NCBI GenBank assembly: GCA_038258095.1
Contig: JBBSQE010000025.1
Location: 1 to 19,304, forward strand
DNA from: JBBSQE01 sp038258095
GTDB taxonomy: Bacteria > Actinomycetota > Thermoleophilia > Solirubrobacterales > 70-9
Length of the DNA: 19,304 nt
Reading direction: 5' to 3'
Of the stretch, positions 7,563 to 14,736 are shown piece by piece. The notes below the pieces were generated by a model. That model was not told the DNA's origin, did no database searches, and was given only the letters and a program-made list of their open reading frames with translations. Both the position numbers and the translations under genes were made by a program. Position 1 is the stretch's first letter. Every line of letters begins with the position of its first letter.

Positions 7563-9071
7563 TCAGGCCAGGACGATCCGGTCCCGGCCCATTTCCTTGG
7601 CGTCATACAGGGCCGCGTCGGCCCGAGCGAAGAGCTGGATGCCAGACTCGCGGCCGTCCCAGAGCGCGACTCCGGCCGATGCGCGTTCGGATTCAGGCGT
7701 TGCGGCACGCAGCCGCTCCAGCATCTCCTCGGCCTCGGCAAGGTCGCAATCCGGTAGCGCGAGCGCAAACTCGTCGCCTCCGTAGCGGGCGAGCAGGTCG
7801 GTGTCGCGGAGCTGTCCGGCCCAGCTGGAAGCCGCGACCTTGAGGAGCCGGTCTCCCGCCTGGTGGCCGTGGGTGTCGTTGTACTCCTTGAAGCGATCGA
7901 GATCGATCAGGGCGAGGCACAGCGGTGCACCGGAGCGGCGCGACCTGGCCACCTCGCGGAGGAGCTCCTCGTCCCAGGCCCGCCGGTTGGGCAGGCCGGT
8001 CAGGTCATCGGTGCGGGCGGCGCGCTCGAGGCGCTCCATCAGCTCCGCGCGCTCGATGGCCCCCGCCGCCTCGGCGGCCAGAAGGGTGACGGTCTGAGAG
8101 ACCACTTCGCCGAGCGTCGTGACCGGCTCGGCCCAGTAGACGGCGATGACGCCGATCGGGACGCCCTCACGCATCACCGGCTGAAACAGGGCGGAGCGGA
8201 CTCCGAGGTGCTCGACGAGCCTCTTGTCGATGTCGGGGTCCGTGGCTGCATCCGGATAGAAGAGAGCCCGGCGAGCGGTGAAGGCGCCGACGGCGCCGGA
8301 GGGGTTCCCGACGAAGAGGACGCGGGTGCCCGCGATCTCAGGGTCCGTGGCCGCCACGACTTCGAGGCCGGTGTCGTCCGAGGTGATCCGCCAGAGCATC
8401 GCGCCCTTGGCCTCCGCCACCGTCTTGACGGCGCTGCAGATTCCGGTTGCGGCCTCCTTCGGTGTCCTGCTCATGCCCAGATCCTGCGCCACCCCGTCGA
8501 CCGCCGCGAGCGCTCGGGCCCGGAGTTCGGCCTCGGTGGCGACCTGTCGCAGCCGCGCCGTCCCCAGCTCCACGAACCCTCCGGCGATGGCGATCGTCCC
8601 GACCGCCATCATCCAGCGGACGACCGGAGCGGTCAGGGAGACCTGAGTCAGGGCCCAGGCGAAGGCCAGTCCGACGATCGCCATGTGGATCGTGCCCCAG
8701 AAACGTCCGAAGAAGAAGAAGGCGTAGAGCCCGACCCAGATGTACAGGTACGTGTAGAAGCCGCTCGGCTCGTTCGAGTAGTAGACGGCGCGGGTGACGA
8801 GCAGGGTCCCCAGCACCACGAAGAGGTGCATCGACCACGGAGGCAGGCGGCGAGCGAAGCCGGCGACCGCCAGCGCTCCGACGGCGGCAAGCCCGAGAGT
8901 GCTCCACAGGGCCCGGTCGTTGAATTCCGCCGGATGCGGAAGGAGCAGCGAAATCGTTCCGATCAGGGTGCCGGCCGCGAAAAGTGTCGCGAGAGCAACG
9001 GCCATCGTCCGACCGTCGTCGGTGACCAGTTGCGTCTGAGTGGGCAGCTTCAGCCTGGGTGAAACCTTCAT
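7563..9071 (-). CDS. Membrane-bound GAF-GGDEF diguanylate cyclase
   Basis: This 502-residue signalling enzyme makes cyclic di-GMP from two GTP. The N-terminal half has about five or six hydrophobic helices (roughly 22-45, 54-72, 81-96, 105-122, 126-147, 152-170). A GAF-like sensory domain (about 190-340) and a short coiled linker follow. The GGDEF domain has DDLTGLPNRR (355-364), LIDLDRFKEYNDTHGHQAGD (388-407) and the catalytic GGDEF (431-435). An RxxD motif (RDTD, 422-425) stands exactly five residues before GGDEF, the position of the inhibitory I-site, so product feedback inhibition is expected. There is no EAL domain. ATG 9071 is preferred over the TTG just before it, with AGGGA four bases upstream. 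It is divergent from rlmN across 34 bases, so their promoters must overlap each other or the genes themselves. Confidence 0.92.
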   Translation of the reverse strand: MKVSPRLKLPTQTQLVTDDGRTMAVALATLFAAGTLIGTISLLLPHPAEFNDRALWSTLGLAAVGALAVAGFARRLPPWSMHLFVVLGTLLVTRAVYYSNEPSGFYTYLYIWVGLYAFFFFGRFWGTIHMAIVGLAFAWALTQVSLTAPVVRWMMAVGTIAIAGGFVELGTARLRQVATEAELRARALAAVDGVAQDLGMSRTPKEAATGICSAVKTVAEAKGAMLWRITSDDTGLEVVAATDPEIAGTRVLFVGNPSGAVGAFTARRALFYPDAATDPDIDKRLVEHLGVRSALFQPVMREGVPIGVIAVYWAEPVTTLGEVVSQTVTLLAAEAAGAIERAELMERLERAARTDDLTGLPNRRAWDEELLREVARSRRSGAPLCLALIDLDRFKEYNDTHGHQAGDRLLKVAASSWAGQLRDTDLLARYGGDEFALALPDCDLAEAEEMLERLRAATPESERASAGVALWDGRESGIQLFARADAALYDAKEMGRDRIVLA

Positions 9072-9105
9072 CAAGTCCCTATCGGCGCGATGCGAGACTG
9101 TCTGA

Positions 9106-10137
9106 ATGGACAGCGTGCTGCTGCAAGAAACCCTGGACGGGCTGGGTGAGCCCTCTTACCGGGCGAAGCAGGTCTGGGAATGGGCTGCCCGGGGCACCCG
9201 GTCCTACGGCGAGATGTCGAACCTCCCCCTGGCGCTGAGGGAGACGCTCGAGGCCGAGGTCCCGCTCTCGGCGCTGACCCTCGAACGGATCGCCCGCTCG
9301 CGCGACGGCACCGAGAAGGCGCTGTTTCACACCGCCGACGGCCGCGTCCTCGAGGCGGTCCTGATGCGCTACCGGGACGGCCGTCGCTCGATCTGCGTCT
9401 CCAGCCAGTCCGGGTGCCCGCTGACCTGCACCTTCTGCGCGACCGGGAAGATGAAGTTCGGCCGCAACCTGACTGCATCGGAGATCCTCGACCAAGTCCT
9501 CCACTTCCGCCGCAAAGAGGAGGTCGACCACCTCGTCTTCATGGGCATGGGCGAGCCGCTGATGAACCTCGACAACGTCCTCGCCGCGGCCGAGCTGCTG
9601 CCGGACACCGGGATCGCCACCTCGCACACCACCGTTTCGACGGTCGGCTGGGTGCCGGGAATTGAGCGGCTCACGACCGAGGGGCCGGCGATTCGGCTCG
9701 CCCTGTCCCTCCACGCCCCCGAGGACCAGCTGCGAGGGGAGCTGATGCCGATCAACGACCGTCACCCGATCTCCGAGGTACTGGAGGCCTGCATGGCCTG
9801 GCACCGTGCCCGCCGCCGCAAGGTCTATATCGAGTACCTGATGCTCGACGGCGTCAACGACTCGCTCGAGCAGGCGCGCGACCTCGCCGCCCTTCTCGTC
9901 CCCGGCGGTCCCTTCAAGGTCAACCTGATCCCCTACAACCCGTCCGACTCCGGCTACAGCGGCTCACCCCGCAACCGGATTGACGACTTCCGCGCCGAGC
10001 TCGACTCGGAGGGCATCCCGGCGACCGTCCGGCTCACCCGCGGCCGCGACATCGATGCGGCCTGCGGCCAGCTCGCGGCGCGCGACGCGGAGGCCGGGCC
10101 CGAACCCGATGAGCGCCTTCCCCAGGCCGTGGAGTAG
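9106..10137 (+). CDS. rlmN: Dual-specificity RNA methyltransferase RlmN (23S rRNA A2503 / tRNA A37, C2-methyladenine)
   Basis: This 343-residue radical-SAM methyltransferase shows the whole signature of the family. GEPSYRAKQVWEW near the N-terminus is followed by the cluster motif CxxxCxxC at C104, C108 and C111 (GCPLTCTFCATGKMKFGRNL). The glycine-rich FMGMGEPLMN region and LALSLHAP motif come next, and GRDIDAACGQL lies near the C-terminus. C97 and C310 correspond to the two mechanistic cysteines of E. coli RlmN (Cys118 and Cys355), so the mono-thiol methyl-transfer chemistry looks intact. The enzyme should methylate C2 of adenosine in 23S rRNA and some tRNAs, supporting translational fidelity. 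The last 25 residues are a poorly conserved tail. It is transcribed alone, convergent with the nitroreductase gene. Confidence 0.95.
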   Translation: MDSVLLQETLDGLGEPSYRAKQVWEWAARGTRSYGEMSNLPLALRETLEAEVPLSALTLERIARSRDGTEKALFHTADGRVLEAVLMRYRDGRRSICVSSQSGCPLTCTFCATGKMKFGRNLTASEILDQVLHFRRKEEVDHLVFMGMGEPLMNLDNVLAAAELLPDTGIATSHTTVSTVGWVPGIERLTTEGPAIRLALSLHAPEDQLRGELMPINDRHPISEVLEACMAWHRARRRKVYIEYLMLDGVNDSLEQARDLAALLVPGGPFKVNLIPYNPSDSGYSGSPRNRIDDFRAELDSEGIPATVRLTRGRDIDAACGQLAARDAEAGPEPDERLPQAVE

Positions 10138-10165
10138 CGTCAGCCCGATCCGCCGGCGCACAGCC

Positions 10166-10178
10166 GACGCGAAGCGTC
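10166..10178. terminator. Possible short hairpin between rlmN and the nitroreductase gene
   Basis: GACGC (10166-10170) and GCGTC (10174-10178) form a 5-bp stem with a 3-base loop in the 39-base convergent gap, touching the stop codon of the minus-strand gene. No T-tract is present. The stem is short, so this is only a weak terminator candidate. Confidence 0.2.
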
Positions 10179-10674
10179 AGCCGACCCGCGGCTCCAACGA
10201 GATCACCGGGATCTGGCGCGAGCCCGCGCGGGCCTGGTAGGCGGCATAGCCCGCGTAGGTGCGGTTGACGAGCTTCCAGGCGCGGTCGCGCTCGGGGCCG
10301 CTCAGCTCCCGCGCGAGGTAGTGCCTCTCCTCGCCGTCGGCGACAAAGGACACCTCCGGATTCGCCATGACGTTGCGATACCAGGCCGGGTTCCGTACGT
10401 CCCCTCCGCGTGAGGCAACCAGGAGGACCGTGCCGCCGTTGCGGGTGTAGACGAGCGGCGTGCGACGAAGCTGTCCGCTCTTTGCGCCCTTGACAAGCAG
10501 CATCCCGACACGCCCGATGCCGCCCGTGCTCAGGCGTCCGCCGGTGAGTCGCAGGAGCGGCCGGTCGATGTGGGGCGAGACGTTGACGTAGAACCAGGCG
10601 CCGGGGCGAGAGGCGACGATCGGGGTGACGATCCGCTCCGCGAGGGTCCGCTTCTCCTCGCCCTCGGCGTTCAC
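10177..10674 (-). CDS. Deazaflavin (F420)-dependent nitroreductase family protein (Ddn-like)
   Basis: This protein of about 165 residues belongs to the split-barrel Ddn/FDOR family. It has the family pattern VGMLLVKGAKSGQLRRTPLVY (cited in part), an RNGGTVLLVASRGG strand, NPAWYRNVMANPEVSF, YAGYAAYQARAG and IPVISLEP near the end. Relatives use reduced coenzyme F420 to reduce nitroaromatics, quinones or other small electrophiles; the substrate here is unknown. The start chosen is GTG 10674, which overlaps the zwf stop as GTGA (10671-10674) and begins MNAEGEEKRTLAERI. A start at 10713 would add 13 residues inside zwf and is less likely. The four-base overlap implies the protein is translated together with glucose-6-phosphate dehydrogenase. 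Confidence 0.85.
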   Translation of the reverse strand: MNAEGEEKRTLAERIVTPIVASRPGAWFYVNVSPHIDRPLLRLTGGRLSTGGIGRVGMLLVKGAKSGQLRRTPLVYTRNGGTVLLVASRGGDVRNPAWYRNVMANPEVSFVADGEERHYLARELSGPERDRAWKLVNRTYAGYAAYQARAGSRQIPVISLEPRVG

Positions 10675-12110
10675 GACGGAGAGGATGGCGGGCCGCCCTC
10701 GCCGTCGGTCCACGGCTCATACCACTGGCAGACGCCCTTGACGAGCTCGTCGGTGCTCTCGGGTCCCCACGTTCCGGGCTCATAGATCTCGACGTCGCGT
10801 TGGTCGGTGAGGAGTGGCTCGACGATCCTCCACGTCTCCTCGACCATGTCCATCCGGCTGAAGAGCTGTTGGCGCCCGTGGAGCGCATCGCTCAGGAGGC
10901 GCTCGTAGGGCCCGGGCTCCTCGCCCTCGATCTTCTCGAACAGGACGTCGAGGTCGGCGTGCTCGAATCGCTCGGCGCCGGCGGCCTTCGCGACGAATCG
11001 CATCCGCGACCCCGGGTGCGGGTCGATCCTGACCGTCAGCTGGTTGGGATCCGGCAAGCTGCCGGATCCGACGACGCCGAGGTGGGGCGGCCGCTTGAAG
11101 ACGACGCTGACCTCGGTCTGCTTCAGCGGCATGCACTTGCCGGCACGGATGTAGAAGGGGACGCCGGACCAGCGCCAGTTGTCGATCGAGAGTTCCAGGG
11201 CGGCGAACGTCTCGGTCTGCGAGTTCGGATCGACACCCTTGACGTCGCGGTAGCCCTTGTACTGACCGCGGACGTACCTATCCGGGTCGGCGGCCTTGAT
11301 CGCCTTGAAGAGCTCGAGCTTCTTGTCGCGAATCGAGTCGGGCTGGTTGCCGGCGGGCGGCTCCATCGCCACGAGCGCCAGCACCTGGAGCAGGTGGTTC
11401 TGGACGACGTCCCGCAGGGCGCCGACCGGGTCATAGAAGGCGCCGCGGTCGTCCACCCCGAACGGCTCGGCCATCGTCATCTGGACGTGGGAGACGTACT
11501 CGCGGCTCCAGACCGGCTCGAGCATCAGGTTGGCGAAGCGGAGGTAGGTGATGTCCATCACCGGCTCCTTGCCGAGGAAGTGATCGATCCGGTAGATCTG
11601 CTCCTCGCGCAGTGTCTTCAAGAGCTCGGCCTGCAGGGCTTGCGCAGATGCGAGGTCATGGCCGAACGGCTTCTCGATGACGACGCGCGCCTTCTCCGAG
11701 AGCCCGGCTTGCCCGAGCTGGTCGACCACCGACGCGAACAGGGACGGCGGCACTTCGAGGTAGAAGACGTGCTGGCCGTCCGGGTCGATCTCGTGCTTCA
11801 GGGAATCAAAGGTCGACGAGTCGCCGTAGTCACCCGAAACGAGCCGCAGCCGGCCTTCGAGCTTCCTGAAGATCTCCTCGTCGAAATCCGGAAGTGTCTC
11901 CTCGATCGACTCCCGCGCGCGGGACCGCAGCGTGTCGTGGCCCCAGTCCGTGCGGCGGGCGACCCCGATCACGGGGCAATCGAGCTTTCCCGCGCGCTCC
12001 AGGCGGTAGAGCGCCCGGAAGGTCATCTTGCGGGCTAGGTCGCCGGTGACACCGAAGATGACGAGGGCATCGGCCTTGGCGATTTCGTCGTCGGACGCGG
12101 CTGCGTTCAC
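10671..12110 (-). CDS. zwf: Glucose-6-phosphate 1-dehydrogenase
   Basis: This enzyme of about 479 residues converts glucose-6-phosphate to 6-phosphogluconolactone and makes NADPH in the oxidative pentose phosphate pathway. The nucleotide-binding GVTGDLARK (20-28), EKPFGHD (about 146-152) and the active-site RIDHFLGKE (174-182) are all present. The C-terminal part has the family's WRWSGVPFYIRAGK. GTG 12110 is favoured over GTG 12170: the 20 extra codons of the longer form use unusually many T/A third positions for this genome and precede the conserved dinucleotide fold by too much. The longer form would overlap the upstream gene by 20 bases. The gene lies between a small protein of unknown function and a coupled F420-type reductase. 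I see no gnd or pgl in the window. Confidence 0.93.
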   Translation of the reverse strand: MNAAASDDEIAKADALVIFGVTGDLARKMTFRALYRLERAGKLDCPVIGVARRTDWGHDTLRSRARESIEETLPDFDEEIFRKLEGRLRLVSGDYGDSSTFDSLKHEIDPDGQHVFYLEVPPSLFASVVDQLGQAGLSEKARVVIEKPFGHDLASAQALQAELLKTLREEQIYRIDHFLGKEPVMDITYLRFANLMLEPVWSREYVSHVQMTMAEPFGVDDRGAFYDPVGALRDVVQNHLLQVLALVAMEPPAGNQPDSIRDKKLELFKAIKAADPDRYVRGQYKGYRDVKGVDPNSQTETFAALELSIDNWRWSGVPFYIRAGKCMPLKQTEVSVVFKRPPHLGVVGSGSLPDPNQLTVRIDPHPGSRMRFVAKAAGAERFEHADLDVLFEKIEGEEPGPYERLLSDALHGRQQLFSRMDMVEETWRIVEPLLTDQRDVEIYEPGTWGPESTDELVKGVCQWYEPWTDGEGGPPSSPS

Positions 12111-12150
12111 GCCGCTCAGGCTATCCGGTGCAGGCTTCCGGCGATGCTGG

Positions 12151-12621
12151 TCATACCGGTTCGAAGCCACCGGTCTCGCCGTGGATCCGCTCCAAGGCCG
12201 ACCGCTGCTCCTCCGCCCGACCGTGAAGCCGCTCCAACTCGGCTCGGTCGAAGCGTTTGTCGCCCGCCTCGCACAGCCCGAGCAGGGTCCGCCAGAGCTG
12301 TAGCTTCCCGGTCACGCCCATGATCATCCCCTCGAGTTGGAGGACGCGCGCGTCATCGGTCCTCGAGTGGAGCTTCGGGCGGGCAAGGCGCTCGCCGACG
12401 CGAGCGCCAACGTCCTTGATCGGGTTGGGGGAAAGGTCGATTCCCTCCATGATCTCGAGCAGGGAATCCCGGTCCTCTTCGACCGCCACCTTGAGCTCGG
12501 CCAGTTCGGCCGCCTCGTCGTCTGACTCGGCCCCATCGACGAGCCGTTCGATCAGTGAAACGCCGCCGCTCGCTCCGGCGTGGTGGTCGCGCAGATATGT
12601 CTCGAGTGGATCTGGGCTCAC
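12151..12621 (-). CDS. Small helical protein of unknown function, conserved-looking, upstream of zwf
   Basis: This 156-residue protein is almost wholly predicted helix and has no signal peptide or membrane segment. It begins PDPLETYLRDHHAGASGGVSL (in part), followed by heptad-like charged helices (AAELAELKVAVEEDRDSLLEIMEG, in part) and a C-terminal helical half with LWRTLLGLCEAGDKRFDRAEL. I know similar YLxDHxAG...GV-type proteins from other actinobacteria but no function for them; a small helical bundle is likely. It starts at GTG 12621 with only a weak Shine-Dalgarno. It is probably the first gene of a three-gene unit with zwf (40 bases downstream of its stop by the preferred zwf start) and the nitroreductase. 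The gap to the divergent His-rich gene (12622-12771) contains a 6-bp hairpin (ACCGGC/GCCGGT, 12654-12668) but no promoter I can defend. Confidence 0.8.
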   Translation of the reverse strand: MSPDPLETYLRDHHAGASGGVSLIERLVDGAESDDEAAELAELKVAVEEDRDSLLEIMEGIDLSPNPIKDVGARVGERLARPKLHSRTDDARVLQLEGMIMGVTGKLQLWRTLLGLCEAGDKRFDRAELERLHGRAEEQRSALERIHGETGGFEPV

Positions 12622-12771
12622 TCATCCCGCTTACCCCCGATCGAGAATCGTCAACCGGCTTCGCCGGTCCCGGTGCTATCGCGAGGGCCTCGCAACTGCG
12701 TCCAGATCGCCCCGCCGAGCACCTTCATCTGCCATCGTCAGAGGACGAGATCCGCAGATCGAAAGGCAGCC

Positions 12772-12987
12772 ATGACGACGCAGGAACGCGAGCACAGCGA
12801 GGTCCACAGCCATGAGCACACGCACGACGGCGAGACACACACCCACCCGCACGTCGAACACCAGCACGAGCACGTCGAGCACACCCATGAGCACAGCCAT
12901 GGTGACGTGACCCACTCGCATCCACATGTGCACGAGGAGGGCCTGGAGGGCGCCGAGCACCACGAGCACGACCACGCCGAGGACTGA
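12772..12987 (+). CDS. Histidine-rich small protein (putative metal-binding)
   Basis: This 71-residue protein has 23 histidines (about 32 percent), mostly in alternating HxH and HxHxH patterns (SHEHTH, THTHPH, EHQHEH, THEHSH, THSHPHVH), with Glu and Asp filling the gaps and no Cys. It has no signal peptide, so it should be cytoplasmic. Such composition binds Ni, Zn, Co or Cu, as in the His-rich tails of nickel chaperones, but no fold is recognisable. ATG 12772 has AAGG five bases upstream. The codons are GC-rich at third positions in this frame, and the gene is followed 15 bases later by another small gene in the same direction. It could store nickel for the hydrogenase maturation system encoded further right, or buffer zinc; this is inference. 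Confidence 0.7.
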   Translation: MTTQEREHSEVHSHEHTHDGETHTHPHVEHQHEHVEHTHEHSHGDVTHSHPHVHEEGLEGAEHHEHDHAED

Positions 12988-13002
12988 GGGCGGACGTCGC
13001 CG

Positions 13003-13353
13003 ATGCCCGTCCGGGTCATCTTCCGGTGCGAGCACTGCGGCGCCCTGCCCGACCCCTTGACGCAGGAAGCGCTCGAGGACCAACTCCAGGAGCTTCTGTT
13101 CGGCACCTATCTCGATGCGGCACCCGGCAACTGGCTCATCTGGCATGGCAACGGCCTCTACGGTCACAATCGCTATGCCTGCGGTGAGCACCGCGGCGAG
13201 CTGAAGGCGGCGCTTCGTGAGAGCTACGGAACCATCGGCCCACATCCCTGGGCGATGGGACCGCATCCGGCGCGGAACCTCCGGCGCGGCCGGCTCGAAG
13301 TTCGTAAGCGAATCGGCCCCGGCTGGAAGGGCGGTTTCGGGCCGACGATGTAG
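13003..13353 (+). CDS. Small Cys/His protein of unknown function, possible zinc site
   Basis: This 116-residue protein starts MPVRVIFRCEHCGALPDP and carries C9-x2-C12 and C60-x2-H63 (YACGEHRGEL), a spacing that would make a four-ligand zinc site. In between is an aromatic stretch GNWLIWHGNGLYGHNRY (43-58). The last 35 residues are basic and proline/glycine-rich (GPHPWAMGPHPARNLRRGR and following). I do not recognise a named family. It lies 15 bases after the His-rich gene and probably shares its transcript, which fits a metal-related role without proving one. ATG 13003 is the first start in frame; the GAGGG upstream is 12 bases away, so initiation may depend on coupling. Confidence 0.7.
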   Translation: MPVRVIFRCEHCGALPDPLTQEALEDQLQELLFGTYLDAAPGNWLIWHGNGLYGHNRYACGEHRGELKAALRESYGTIGPHPWAMGPHPARNLRRGRLEVRKRIGPGWKGGFGPTM

Positions 13354-13423
13354 GCGCCGATCGGCGGGGGCGGACGGGACGCGGACGCCTCGCCCGCTGA
13401 GCGCCGGCTGCGCGGTCCCATGC

Positions 13424-13960
13424 TCAGTAGCGCGCGTGGGTCCTGCTCGTCTCCCCGAAGCTCTCCAGCGTCTCCTCGGTCAGCGAGGGGCGCAGTTGGT
13501 CGATCGCCGCAAGGAAGTCGTCGGTGCGCGCGCGGTGAGACGCACCCTCGAAGTGCTCGCGCTCGAAGGCACGCTGAGCGGCCTTGCGGGCAGCGAACTC
13601 GATGTCGGCGGGCGTGAACAGCTCGCTGGCCTCGACCAGCCTGGAGATCTCGATCGCCCCGTCGGTGATCTCCGTCGCATAGCGGGTCCAGATCGCCGCG
13701 CGCGCCTCGTTGTCGGGCGGCCCGACCGGCAGCACGTAGTCGAAGCGGCCGGGGCGCAGGAAGGCGGGATCGAGCCGCTCGACCCAGTTGGTGGCACAGA
13801 TCAGCAGATGCTCGCGCGCGGCGCGCAGCCGCGGGATCTGCTTCAAGAACTCGTTGGTGACGCTGGGACTTACCCTCCGCTTGGCCTGGCGGATCGAGGC
13901 CAGGTCCTCTACCTCGTCGACGAACACGACCGCTGAGCCGAGGTCGAGAACCGAGTCCAT
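13424..13960 (-). pseudogene. GNAT-AAA+ ATPase, C-terminal part (Walker B to C-terminus), separated by a frameshift
   Basis: This frame carries the rest of the AAA+ module whose Walker A lies in the next entry. It has Walker B SAVVFVDEVEDLAS, sensor 1 HLLICATNW, and the second region of homology with FLRPGRFD holding the arginine-finger positions. The small helical lid domain (EISRLVEASELFTPADIEFAARKAA, in part) follows. This marks the classic AAA clade rather than MoxR or CbbQ types. In-frame homology continues upstream of ATG 13960 to about 14000 (GEGAEHQARLLAST), where it meets the other frame. If the sequence is right, the only way to start here is the internal ATG 13960, giving 178 residues without Walker A and so without ATPase activity. 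Confidence 0.75.
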
Positions 13961-14736
13961 CGTGGATGCGAGTAGGCGTGCCTGGTGCTCGGCCCCCTCG
14001 CCCGCAGCTCGGAGGGCTGGATCTCGACGAACGGCCAGCCGAGCCGGGAGGCGATTCCCAGCGCGAACGTCGTCTTGCCGGTGCCGGGGGGACCGAAGAG
14101 GACGATCGCCTTCGGCGGGCTGACGGCGTGCCGCACCGCGAGGTCCGGTCTGGCGAGCGGAAGGATCACGCGGCGCTCGATGATCTCCTTCGCATCCTCG
14201 AGCCCCTTCAGCTCTCCCCACAGACCCGGCCGGACGATGCGGCCGAAGACGTCGGCCAGCCCGCTCGGCACTGTCGGGCTCGCCGGGATCTCCCGCCGCA
14301 GCTGTAGGGCACCCTCGATAGCGGCGTAGTCGCGGCGCTCGAGGTGTGCGCGCACCGACCCCTCGGCCTTGACGGAGGCGTTGATCGTGCGCACGCCGAT
14401 GTCGGCGAGCCGGTTCTCGATCTCCTCCAGCAGGCCATCCGCCACTCCCGCCTCCCTCTGCCCGCCGAGCATGAGGACGAGCCGGTGAATCCGGCCGATC
14501 GTAGCCCGGAACGTGGCGAGAACCGCGCCGACCATATCCCCGCCGGCCTCGGCGACGAGCGTGATCCCATCGTCGGTGCTGATCAGGTCGACGGCCTGGT
14601 CAAGCCGTGGGCCGTAGGCCTCCTCGCCCCCGGATTCTTCCAAGAGCTTGATCAGCCGCCCCAGGTCCTCGGGGCGGAAGTCGCGGATGGTCGCCTCCAC
14701 GGCAAGTGATGATAGGTGCAAAGCCCTCCGGGTCAT
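13909..14736 (-). pseudogene. GNAT acetyltransferase-like domain fused to AAA+ ATPase, N-terminal part with frameshift
   Basis: The first 150 residues read as a GNAT N-acetyltransferase domain. ATIRDFRPEDLGRLIKLLEE is followed by the strand ITLVAEAGGDMVGAVLATF, the acetyl-CoA loop REAGVADGLLEEIENRL (R-x-x-G-x-A), and SVRAHLERRDY. From about 170 an AAA+ domain begins (LWGELKGLEDAKEIIERRV), with Walker A GPPGTGKT at 215-222 and the strand WPFVEIQPSEL. Homology leaves this frame at about 14010-13990, where a run of G residues occurs; the remaining codons to 13909 are out of frame. Joined with the next part, 13424-14736 is 1313 bases, one short of 438 codons. ATG 14736 overlaps the hypF stop (ATGA), but codons 2-12 are atypical, so GTG 14700 is an alternative start. 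It could be a pseudogene or a base error. Confidence 0.75.

Noticed and set aside
7863..9062. A 399-codon open frame on the plus strand opposite the diguanylate cyclase gene
   Set aside because: It reads through the complement of a clear GAF-GGDEF protein, has charged low-complexity composition and no motifs; long antisense frames are expected at this GC content.
10800..12038. A 412-codon open frame on the plus strand opposite zwf
   Set aside because: It is antisense to a well-recognised enzyme, has no family resemblance and no ribosome binding site; it is a GC-driven shadow.
12110..12170. The longer zwf start at GTG 12170
   Set aside because: The 20 additional codons have poor GC at third positions and no resemblance to the family, and would overlap the upstream gene by 20 bases. 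I could not exclude it fully.
12676..13266. A 196-codon minus-strand frame, rich in Val/Leu, opposite the His-rich and CxxC genes, resembling a membrane protein
   Set aside because: Its hydrophobic stretch arises as the complement of His/Glu codons (CAC to GTG, GAG to CTC); it is not a real membrane protein.
13993..14003. Programmed ribosomal frameshifting in the AAA gene
   Set aside because: A G5 run could allow slippage, but there is no proper heptamer and no clear downstream structure; a plain one-base deletion or sequencing error explains it more simply.
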